Assembly (NCBI RefSeq): GCF_011601345.1
Contig: NZ_JAAORB010000020.1
Location: forward strand, 1 to 51,209
Direction: 5' to 3'
Origin: Roseovarius gahaiensis
Lineage (GTDB): Bacteria > Pseudomonadota > Alphaproteobacteria > Rhodobacterales > Rhodobacteraceae
Length of the DNA stretch: 51,209 nucleotides
Shown here: positions 43,569 to 51,209 of the stretch, piece after piece
Numbering within the stretch: position 1 is the stretch's first letter
How the letters are laid out: every line of letters begins with the position of its first letter
Notes under the pieces: model-generated
Databases searched by the model: none
What the model was told of the DNA's origin: nothing
The model's input: the letters and a program-made list of their open reading frames with translations, nothing else
Made by a program: the position numbers and the translations under genes

Positions 43569-45559
43569 GTGAACTATCGACGCGAGATTGATGGGCTGCG
43601 TGCTGTAGCGGTGATGCCTGTGATCTTTTTCCACGCTGGATTGGATGTTTTTTCAGGCGGTTTTGTCGGCGTCGACGTCTTTTTTGTGATCTCCGGTTTT
43701 CTAATCACGACGATCATCATCGACCAGCGCGCGCATGGGCGATTTTCAATTTTGCAGTTTTATGAACGGCGCGCACGGCGCATCTTGCCGGCGCTTTTTC
43801 TTGTTTTGGGGGCAAGTTTCCCGCTGGCATGGGCGTGGATGCCGCCGGATGGCTTTGATGATTATCTGCGCAGTTTGGGGTTCGCCGCCATATTCCTGTC
43901 GAATGTGCATTTCTGGGAATACTCGGATTATTTCGCCCAATCCGCCGAGTTGCGGCCTCTGCTGCACACGTGGAGTTTGGCCGTTGAAGAGCAGTATTAC
44001 CTGTTCTTCCCCTACCTGATCGCGATGCTGGGCGTATTTTCGCGGCGGAAGTATATTCTTGTGATCGGCGTTATTGGGATTTTGTCCCTAGCCTTGAGCG
44101 AATGGGGCTGGCGTCATCACCCGAATGAAAATTTCTTTTTCACCTTCTCACGCGTGTGGGAATTGTTCGCGGGCTCAATCTGTGCGTTCATTGCATTCAG
44201 GGTGCCGCCGCGCAGAAATGAGTTTCTGGCGACCATCGGTCTTGCGATGATCCTCTATGCGGTTTTCTTCTATGATAGCAGCGTCCCGTTTCCCTCGCTC
44301 TATGCGATGGTGCCGGTGTTGGGCACGTGCTTGGTTCTGCTATACGCGCAAGCCGATACTTGGGTGGGGCGGTGTTTGTCGATGCGGCTGCCTGTTGCCA
44401 TCGGGTTAATCAGTTATTCTGCATACCTATGGCACCAGCCGTTGTTCGCGTTTGCCCGTATCCGCAGCCTGCACGAACCCGCGCTGTGGCTCATGCTGGT
44501 GCTGTCTGGGGTGACGTTGGGTCTGGCCGCGATCAGTTGGCGCTATGTGGAACAGCCGTTTCGCGCGGGAAAAATGCCGGTTTTCCCTCGCCGGTCACAG
44601 GTCTTTATTGCCAGCATCGCTGGGCTTTTATTGTTTGTCTCGGTCGGGCTTGGTGGCCGGGCGGCGGGTTTGGAGGCCCGGTTCGAAAAAGTGGTGCCCA
44701 ACCATATTTTGTATGCCTTCGACGACAGAAACGATCACGCACAGTGTTTGCCAATTCCTGCGGAATTCTCTGCTGACGCGGCGCGAGAGCATTGCAGCAT
44801 CGAAACCGGGGCACAGCAAAAAGTTGTCTTGTTGGGGGATAGCCACGCCGATCATTATGCCGCCGCACTGCGTTTGGGGGCCAAAGACCTTGGCTATGAT
44901 TTTTACCAGTTCACTGCGAATTCCTGCATCCCCTTTGATGGGTTCAAAGGGTATGGTCGAGATTGCGACACCTATGCGCGTGAAATGCGCGGCATACTGG
45001 AAGAACTTCAACCCGATGTCATTGTATTATCAAACCGCTGGACGCTTTATTTTGAAGGCAACAGGTTTTCCAACGAGGAAGGCGGTGTCGAATTTGGCGA
45101 GGGGTCAGGGTATGATATTGACGGTCTACCCCCGGTAGCGCGGCGTACAAGCAAGCCCTGACCGACAAGTTGCGGGAGAATTTAAAGGCGTTCGTTGACA
45201 CAAGCAACGTTGTGCTTGTCTATCCCAACCCCGAAGCGGGCTGGAACGTGCCCAAGGTTTTGCAACACATGATTGCCTATGACGGGGCCAACCCGGATGA
45301 CCTTTTGCTGACAACATCTTACGACGTTTTTCAGGCGCGCAATTCCTCAGCCATGTCCTATCTGGATCAGATCGCGGGTCCGGGCATTTATCGCGCGTAC
45401 CCGCACAAAGCGCTGTGCAACACATTGGTACCGGGGCGTTGCGTGAATGCTGTGCCGGGCAAGGTTCTTTATTACGACGATGACCACCTGTCCAATACCG
45501 GGGCCGAGTTTATCGCACCGCAATTGCTGGAGGCGGTTGCCAAGGCGCTGCGCGATTAA
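43569..45559 (+). pseudogene. Acyltransferase-3/SGNH-domain membrane protein, single-base frameshift
   Basis: Two frames together make one OafA/YrhL-type O-acyltransferase fused to a C-terminal SGNH hydrolase domain. The membrane part starts YRREIDGLRAVAV and shows the active-site FFHAG and RRARRILPALF segments, then about ten membrane helices. The SGNH part has GDSHADH in the first frame and DDDHLSNTG, the catalytic Asp/His block, in the second. The break lies in a C-run at 45129-45133; one more C joins GLPP to the GSAAYKQAL segment. Span 1991 nt, one short of a multiple of three. I prefer the GTG at 43569, where family similarity begins, to the ATG at 43518. The intact protein would acylate a surface polysaccharide. 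Confidence 0.82.
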
Positions 45560-45590
45560 AGGTCAATGGGCTGATCTGTCTGAGGAGGGT

Positions 45591-46928
45591 TCAGCGTTCG
45601 CGAAACGCGCGTGACATTGAATCCACGATCGGTTTGGTCAAATATTCAAAAAACGTGCGTTCGGCGGCCTGGATCATCACCTCGGCGGGCATGCCTGGGG
45701 TTGGCCTAAAGCCCTTGACGCGGTTTAGTTCCTCGGCCGTCAAACGCACGCGTGCCAGATAGACCTCGCGCGGGGTCATTTGTGTGGTGTCTGGTAAAGC
45801 GTCCGCCGAGACATAAAATACCTCGCCGGTCAAAACGGGGGTGGTCCGCTGGTTCAATGCTGTCAGCCGGACCGTGGCCGTTTGGCCGATTTGGACGCTA
45901 TCGATATTCTTGCGCGGGATTTCCGTTTCGATGATCAACGGGGCACCTGATGGTAGGATCTCGGCGATGCTTTTGCCGCTTTCTATGACGCCACCCGGTG
46001 TATTGTAATTCATGCGCACGACGGTGCCGCTGACCGGTGCCTCGATCGTTGAGCGCTGTCGAATGCTCAGGGCATTGCGGTATTGTTCGCGCACACTGTC
46101 CAACTCGCCTTCGGTGACCTGTAATTCATCCAGTGCGGCCTCCTTGTGGGCTGTGCGCGCTTGCTCAATCTGCGACTTCTGTTTGGAAATCATCTCATGC
46201 GTTTCGGCGATTTGAGACAGAACACGGCCTTTTTGCCCAATCCCTTCGGCCCGCGCCCGTTGCAGCGAATTGATCTGACTTTTCGAGACCAGCCTTTTTT
46301 CAAAAAGGGTGGATTGCGTCGCGATATCTTCGTCAAGATATGCGATCTGTTCTTCCAGCGATTTGTGCTGTGCCTCGTATCCATCCAAGCGGTTTTCCAA
46401 GGCGCTGATATTGCTGCGCAATAGCGAAATGTCCTTGGCGACCTTCATCTTTGACACTGCGAAATTCAGTTCTTGGTTGCGGATGATTTCCGCGACAGCA
46501 GGGTCGTCAGCCGATTGTTGCAGAAACTCAGGCGTCGGCATGTCGTCTTGACCATGATACTCGGCCAACAGGCGGGCCGTCATGATTTCAAGCCGGGCCC
46601 GCCGCAAGAACAGTTCGCGCAGGCGGGCCTCTGTGGCGGTTTCGTCCAATCGGATGATCGGATCGCCTTTTTTGACCCGCGCCCCTTCGGTCACCATGAT
46701 TTCACGGATAATCCCACCTTCAAGGTGTTGCACGATCTGGTTGTTGCCGGTTGCCACGAACGTCCCCGGCGAGATCACGGCTGCGGCCAAAGGCGCGCGA
46801 AAGGCCCAAGCCCCAAACCCGCCAAATGACAGGGCCATGACCAGCAATCCAACAGTGACATGCTTGCTGATCGAGCGCGGAACGCTGGAATACCATTCAC
46901 TTGCATCATATGCGATGGACCGTGTCAT
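45591..46928 (-). CDS. HlyD family type I secretion periplasmic adaptor
   Basis: A 445-residue membrane-fusion protein: one membrane segment at about 25-47 (HVTVGLLVMALSFGGFGAWAF), a lipoyl-type half motif (GGIIREIMVTEGARVKKGD), a long coiled coil at about 150-290, and a beta-barrel with EAPVSGTVV and the family signature GMPAEVMI near the end. It bridges the inner-membrane ABC transporter and the outer-membrane TolC-type channel. Its start overlaps the ABC gene's stop by four bases. No TolC gene is in the window. The gene itself looks intact, although its partner ABC gene carries a nonsense codon. Confidence 0.92.
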   Translation of the reverse strand: MTRSIAYDASEWYSSVPRSISKHVTVGLLVMALSFGGFGAWAFRAPLAAAVISPGTFVATGNNQIVQHLEGGIIREIMVTEGARVKKGDPIIRLDETATEARLRELFLRRARLEIMTARLLAEYHGQDDMPTPEFLQQSADDPAVAEIIRNQELNFAVSKMKVAKDISLLRSNISALENRLDGYEAQHKSLEEQIAYLDEDIATQSTLFEKRLVSKSQINSLQRARAEGIGQKGRVLSQIAETHEMISKQKSQIEQARTAHKEAALDELQVTEGELDSVREQYRNALSIRQRSTIEAPVSGTVVRMNYNTPGGVIESGKSIAEILPSGAPLIIETEIPRKNIDSVQIGQTATVRLTALNQRTTPVLTGEVFYVSADALPDTTQMTPREVYLARVRLTAEELNRVKGFRPTPGMPAEVMIQAAERTFFEYLTKPIVDSMSRAFRER

Positions 46929-48952
46929 TTGCCTGTGCCTCCGTTGCCGGGCAGAGATTTACCGCCACCGTTGCCAAGATTGCCCTGCGCGCCGCCTTGT
47001 TGTTGCTTGAGTTGCGCCAGAACGCGTTCGCGTTCGCCGAACATCGCGACATTGCCGCCCGCCAGCAGCATGATCTTGTCCACATGGGCCAGAAGGGACG
47101 GCTTTTGGGTCACGACCACAACGGTGATCCCGCTTTTCTTGGCGTGTTCCATGGCGCGCGCCAAAGCCTGATCGCCCGCGGTGTCGAGATTCGAGTTCGG
47201 CTCGTCCAGCACCACCAGTCTTGGATTGCCATAGAAGGCGCGGGCCAAGGCGATGCGCTGTTTCTGGCCGCCTGATAATGGCGCGCCATCTGCGGCGACA
47301 AAGGTTTCGTAGCCATGCGGTAGATTGGCAATCATGTCATGCACATCGGCCAGCATCGCGGCCTGATAAATCTGATCATCCGTGGCATCGGCGCGCATGC
47401 GCGCGATGTTGGCCTTGATCGAGCCGGGGAACAGTTGAACGTCTTGCGGCAGGTAGCCAATGCTTTCCCCGAATTGGCGCTGGTCCCAGTTGCGCAGGTC
47501 CATCAAATCCAGACGCACACAGCCCGACGTGGGCAAAATCGCCCCGACCAGCATTTTGCCAAGTGTCGTTTTGCCCGCGCCTGAATTGCCGATGACCGCC
47601 AAGGATTCACCGGGGGCCAGACAAAAACTGATCCCGTTCAGGATCACGCTTTTGGTGCCTTGCGGCACGTAAAGCAGCCGTTCAACGTCTAGCCGACCCT
47701 CGGGGCGGGGCAGGCGCAGGCGGTCTTGATTCAGCGGCGAGTCGTTCAGCAGATTTGAAATGCGCCCGAATGACGCCCGCGACAGGGTGAACTGGTTCCA
47801 CCCTTCGATGGCACCTTCGATCGGGGCCAAGGCCCGCCCCGCGATGATCGAGGCGGCGATGACCATGCCGCCCGTGATTTCGCCCAAGATAGCAAGATAG
47901 GCACCCCATCCCAGCATTCCGACCTGTGTCAAAAGGCGCACGCCGCGCGATACCGCCGCTGACGCGATGTTGCGATCTTGTGCGCGGACCTGAGATTTCA
48001 ACGAAGCGGCCGTATCACGCCCCCAGATCGAAACTGCCTCGGGGATCATGGCAAGCGCGTTGATAATCTGACTATTCCGCGCCATGGAATCGAGATGCAT
48101 GTTGGCCATGCTTTGATGGCGGTTGGCCTAGCCGAAATGCCGGGCGGTCAGACGTTGGTTGATCAACGCAATCACCAGCAAGGCAAGTGCTGTGCCAATA
48201 ACGATCAAGCCAAGATGCGGGTGAACAAGAAAAATTGCCAAGATGAAAATTGGGGCGAAGGGCACATCAAGGATTGACAACAGCGTGCCCGACACAAGAA
48301 AACCGCGCAATTGCTGTAGATCGCCCAAGGTCTGATATTCCCGACCCGTGCCGTGCAGCGATGCGCGCGCGGCCGCGCTGAGGATCGAAGAGCCAAGCCG
48401 TGCCGCCACCTCGACCGCGGTGCGCATCAGGATAAAACGCCGGATTGCATCGAAAAACGCTTGCAGAATAACCGCCCCGACAATCACCACGGTCAACATG
48501 ATAAGGGTGTCGGTTGATCGGCTGGTCAGGACGCGATCAGAAATCTGGAAAAGGTAAACCGGAATGGCCAGAATCAGCAGGTTAGTCGCCAGCGTGAACA
48601 GCATGACAACCCAGATGTTGCGCCTGACCGACGCCAGCCCGGCCTTGAGGTTGCCCGAGAAATCAACCGGGCCAAGCCGCTTGTGAAAGCCGCCCGAACC
48701 GCCGCCGCCACCGCCGCCGTCGGTTGTGCCACCGGTCCCGCCGCCGGATGTTTCAGTCGCCTTGGCGTCGGTTGGGGTGTCTTTGGATTTTCGGTCCGGC
48801 CTGCGCGTTTTGGCCGGAACGTCGATATCAACCCGCGCTTCAGGTTCCAGCCGTATTGGCTTTGGTGGTTTCCGATCCAGCGCTTTGGAGTGTGTGCTTT
48901 CATGCGTGGCCGCTTTGTCGTCCGGCTTGAGATTTTTGGTCGGTCTGTTCAT
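46925..48952 (-). pseudogene. Type I secretion ABC transporter (permease-ATPase, PrtD/HlyB type) interrupted by an in-frame TAG
   Basis: One frame of 675 codons contains a single amber codon at 48128-48130 (codon 275). Before it lie a 90-residue polar, Gly-rich leader and the first membrane helices up to LTARHFG; after it the frame continues ANRHQS and then M282, the remaining membrane part, Walker A GNSGAGKTT, signature LSGGQKQRIALARAF and Walker B LVVLDEPNSNLD. Family members continue straight through this point, usually with Glu, so a GAG-to-TAG change is likely. Without suppression or restart at M282 the transporter would not be made whole. The downstream adaptor gene is intact. Confidence 0.85.
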
Positions 48953-48987
48953 TTAAATATGTCCCCCTCAAGACCGGTCTTTGAATG

Positions 48988-49652
48988 TCACGTCAAAATG
49001 CCGCCCATGACATCGTGGTTGGCGTCCATGCCGTCACTGTTGTCTGGCGCGGCGGACGTTTCGTCTTTTTCTTCCCCGATCATGCCATCGGCCAGAAAGG
49101 CCACCGCTTCGCTGGCCAAGCCATCGCCCCCTAGGCCCTGATTTGCCGGGTCGGACACGATCAATCCTGCTTGGTGCATCAAGGCGTCGGAATATTGCTC
49201 TCCCTCCACATAAACGGCGCTGTCGACCCCGAAGTCGGACAGCTCGGCAATGTTGATCAGGAAGTTCGCGCCGGTGGTTACCGAAATTTCGCCACCCTCG
49301 GTCAGGGCGGCTTGGGTCGCCTTCAACTCGACCTGATCGGCGTCGCCCGCATAGTTGACCTGACGGATTGCTTGCAGGCTGAGCAAGTCGCCCTCGATGT
49401 AAAGCACGTCCAGCCGGTCCATGCCTTCGAACGGGTCATCCCCACGCACCCCCGCGCCGACCGCATTCGATCCGGCCTCAAGCGAATTGGCCAATTGCTT
49501 GTAGATGTCCGGCATCTCGTCTGTTGTGTTCACACCAGATGACCGGATCGCCGCGTGGTTCCAAAGAGAATTCCCATCGGTGCCAATCGACCATGCGTCG
49601 TCATCGGGATAAAAAATGCTGTCGTCATCCAGCAGCACGTTGATCTGCTGAA
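48988..49652 (-). pseudogene. C-terminal remnant of a type I secretion-linked protein, cut by an IS element
   Basis: About 221 residues of host sequence remain, from HIQQINVLLDDD to a C-terminus ending GGILT. The upstream part is lost into the IS21-family element; the apparent start MHRRS lies in IS sequence. The fragment is acidic (EGDLLSLQAIRQVNYAGDADQ) with no signal peptide, as expected for type I secretion substrates, but no RTX repeats are visible. It lies 35 bases upstream of the ABC gene on the same strand and may be the cargo protein or a dedicated partner. I do not recognise the family with certainty. The insertion would also separate the secretion genes from their promoter. Confidence 0.65.
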
Positions 49653-51209
49653 TGTGAGAACGGCGGTGCAAAATTAGACCACGGTAGCGCCGCCATATTG
49701 GCGGTGCGGGCGGCGTAAAAGTCGTCCACTTTTTCCCTTCTTGCAGCTGCAGGGAGGGCGAGGAGATTTACACCGTGGAACTTTATCTGAAGGTCAGGCT
49801 GGCGCGCAGCGAGGGAATGAGCCAGCGGGAGCTGGCGCGCCATTTCAATATATCGCGCGACAGCGTTCGCAAGATGTTGGCGTTTTCTTCGCCGCCGGGT
49901 TACCGGCGCACGAAGGAGATCAAGCGTCCCAAGCTTGATGGGTTTACGGAGATCATCGACGGCTGGCTTGAAGGGGACAAGAATGTGCCCCGCAAACAGC
50001 GCCACACGGCGAAGCGGATCCACGAGCGGCTCAAGGCGGAACACAAGTTCAACGGCGGCTATACGATCATCAAGGATTACGTTCGGCAGCGTGAACGACG
50101 CAGCCGTGAGATGTTCGTGCCGCTGGCGCATCCGCCGGGCCATGCGCAAGCCGATTTTGGCGAAGCGTTGGTTGTGATCGGGGGTGTCGAACAAAAGGCC
50201 CACTTCTTCGTTCTGGATTTGCCGCACAGCGATGCCTACTTCGTGCGGGCCTACCCGGCGGCGACGGCGGAGGCCTGGATGGACGGGCATGTGCATGCCT
50301 TTGCCTTCTTTGGCGGGGTGCCGCAGTCGGTTCTCTACGACAACGATCGCTGCCTGGTCTCGAAGATCCAGCTGGATGGTACGCGGGTCCGCGCGACGCT
50401 GTTCAGCGGGCTGCTGTCGCACGACCTGTTCCGAGACCGCTACGGGCGGCCCGGTAAAGGGAACGACAAGGGCAATGTTGAGGGGATGGTGGGCTACGTG
50501 CGCCGCAACCACATGGTGCCGATCCCCCACTTCCCGGATTGGGAGAGCTTCAACGCCTATCTTGAAGAGCAGTGTCGCGCCCGTCAGACTGATACACTCC
50601 GTGGGCACACGGAGGCGATCGGCGCGCGCCTGCAGCGGGATCTGGCCGAGATGCGCCCCTTGCCAGCCGCCCCCTTTGAGGCCTGCGCACAGGCCAGCGG
50701 CCGGGTGAGCTCCCAGTCTTTGGTCCGCTACGACACCAACGATTACTCGGTCCCCGTGGCCTATGGCCATCAGGATGTCTGGGTGCGGGCCTATGTCGAT
50801 CAGGTGGTGATTGGCTGCCGTGGGGACGTGATCGCACGCCATCCGCGGTGCTACGCGCGCGAGGACATGGTGTTCGACCCGATCCACTACCTCCCGCTGA
50901 TCGAACGCAAGATCAATGCTTTGGATCAGGCCGCGCCCCTTGCGGAGTGGGACTTGCCAGAAGAGTTCGACACGCTGCGCCGCCTGATGGAAGCGCGCAT
51001 GCTGAAGATAGGGCGCCGCGAGTATGTCCAGGTGCTGCGCCTTCTGGAGACCTTCGGCATGGATGACCTGCACGTTGCCGTAAAGCAGGCCCTGAAGATG
51101 GGCGCGGTCGGCTTTGATGCTGTGAAGCATCTGGTTTTGTGTCAGGTCGAGAAGCGGCCACCACGGCTCGACCTCGACGTGTACCCCTACCTGCCACGGG
51201 CGCGGGTCG
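49653..51209 (+). mobile_element. IS21-family insertion sequence, left end and istA; right end outside the window
   Basis: Left terminus placed at TGTGAGAACGGCGGTGC (from 49653), where the host reading frame loses sense. GGCGGTGC is repeated at 49662-49669 and 49700-49707, and GCGCCGCC (49687-49694) forms a dyad with the second copy; multiple terminal repeats are typical of IS21 ends. The istA gene follows. The istB gene and right end lie beyond 51209, so the target duplication cannot be seen. Confidence 0.8.
49775..51209 (+). CDS. istA: IS21-family transposase IstA, 3' end beyond the window
   Basis: An open frame from a GTG at 49775 to the right edge, at least 478 residues. The N-terminal helix-turn-helix is MSQRELARHFNISRDSVRKML. 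The DDE catalytic core is visible as QADFGEA, LYDNDRC and KGNVEGMVGYVRR (Asp, Asp, Glu). AGGAG stands nine bases before the GTG. The normal family length is about 500 residues, so only a short tail and the istB partner gene are missing. The gene is uninterrupted as far as seen, so the element may still be active. Confidence 0.93.
   Translation, partial: MELYLKVRLARSEGMSQRELARHFNISRDSVRKMLAFSSPPGYRRTKEIKRPKLDGFTEIIDGWLEGDKNVPRKQRHTAKRIHERLKAEHKFNGGYTIIKDYVRQRERRSREMFVPLAHPPGHAQADFGEALVVIGGVEQKAHFFVLDLPHSDAYFVRAYPAATAEAWMDGHVHAFAFFGGVPQSVLYDNDRCLVSKIQLDGTRVRATLFSGLLSHDLFRDRYGRPGKGNDKGNVEGMVGYVRRNHMVPIPHFPDWESFNAYLEEQCRARQTDTLRGHTEAIGARLQRDLAEMRPLPAAPFEACAQASGRVSSQSLVRYDTNDYSVPVAYGHQDVWVRAYVDQVVIGCRGDVIARHPRCYAREDMVFDPIHYLPLIERKINALDQAAPLAEWDLPEEFDTLRRLMEARMLKIGRREYVQVLRLLETFGMDDLHVAVKQALKMGAVGFDAVKHLVLCQVEKRPPRLDLDVYPYLPRARV

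Noticed and set aside
46925..48952. Two separate genes, a short membrane protein and an ABC ATPase
   Set aside because: They are in the same frame, only seven codons apart, and together make one standard type I secretion ABC transporter; one TAG codon separates them.
49625..51130. A 501-codon minus-strand frame at the right end
   Set aside because: It is antisense to istA, which has the helix-turn-helix and DDE residues in the plus-strand frame.
1..51209. CRISPR arrays, rRNA genes, replication origin
   Set aside because: No regularly spaced repeats, rRNA sequence or iteron/DnaA-box cluster was seen.

Overview
The window looks like a chromosomal accessory-rich stretch from a GC-rich alphaproteobacterium, most likely the Rhodobacterales/Roseobacter group. 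This is inferred from the gene families (LIV-type and peptide ABC importers, extra sigma-54, MmgE/PrpD, a DmdA-family methyltransferase, HlyD/PrtD-type secretion) and the codon style; no rRNA or housekeeping marker is present to fix the species.

Layout: (1) 1-2766, edge of an integrative element: a tyrosine recombinase gene running off the left edge, a small putative DNA-binding protein, repeated TGTCATTT boxes and tRNA-Ser(GCU). (2) 3028-11420, two divergent catabolic units around a GntR/FadR-type regulator: leftward MmgE/PrpD, cyclase, SDR and a frameshifted OYE-type flavin oxidoreductase; rightward the regulator, a carboxymuconolactone-decarboxylase-like protein, a 3-hydroxyisobutyrate-dehydrogenase-type enzyme, a hydrolase and an MBL-fold lactonase-like protein. 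(3) 11443-18327, a leftward LIV-type ABC importer operon ending in a racemase-like CaiB protein and a quinone-oxidoreductase-like enzyme. (4) 18663-23221, a PcaF-type thiolase, an rpoN paralogue and a divergently encoded sigma-54 activator. (5) 23410-32717, an eight-gene rightward operon: CoA-transferase, BadI/MenB-type ring hydrolase, acyl-CoA ligase, enoyl-CoA hydratase, SDR, acyl-CoA dehydrogenase and two 3-hydroxyacyl-CoA dehydrogenases. (6) 32748-38182, a leftward peptide-type ABC importer, with an Lrp/AsnC regulator divergent from it. (7) 39202-43299, a DmdA-like protein, OsmC, a catalytically atypical crotonase and an acyl-CoA ligase. (8) 43569-49671, a frameshifted acyltransferase/SGNH gene and a type I secretion locus carrying an amber codon in the ABC gene and an IS21-family insertion in the upstream gene. 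(9) 49653-51209, the IS21-family element itself, running off the right edge.

The most interesting reading is that regions 3-5 form one self-contained system. Recognisable -24/-12 (sigma-54) promoters precede the ring-hydrolase operon, the thiolase and the importer operon, and a weaker one precedes the rpoN paralogue. A dedicated sigma-54 and a dedicated enhancer-binding protein sit in the middle. The enzymes match, step for step, the alicyclic acid route known from Rhodopseudomonas (AliA, AliB, BadK, BadH, BadI): import, CoA activation, dehydrogenation, hydration, oxidation to a beta-keto ring, hydrolytic ring opening, then beta-oxidation and thiolysis. The actual substrate is not shown by the sequence.

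Four genes are damaged: the OYE gene and the acyltransferase gene each lack one base in a G/C run, the secretion ABC gene has one in-frame TAG, and the gene upstream of it is cut by the IS element. The two homopolymer indels could be sequencing errors; the amber and the IS insertion are harder to explain that way.
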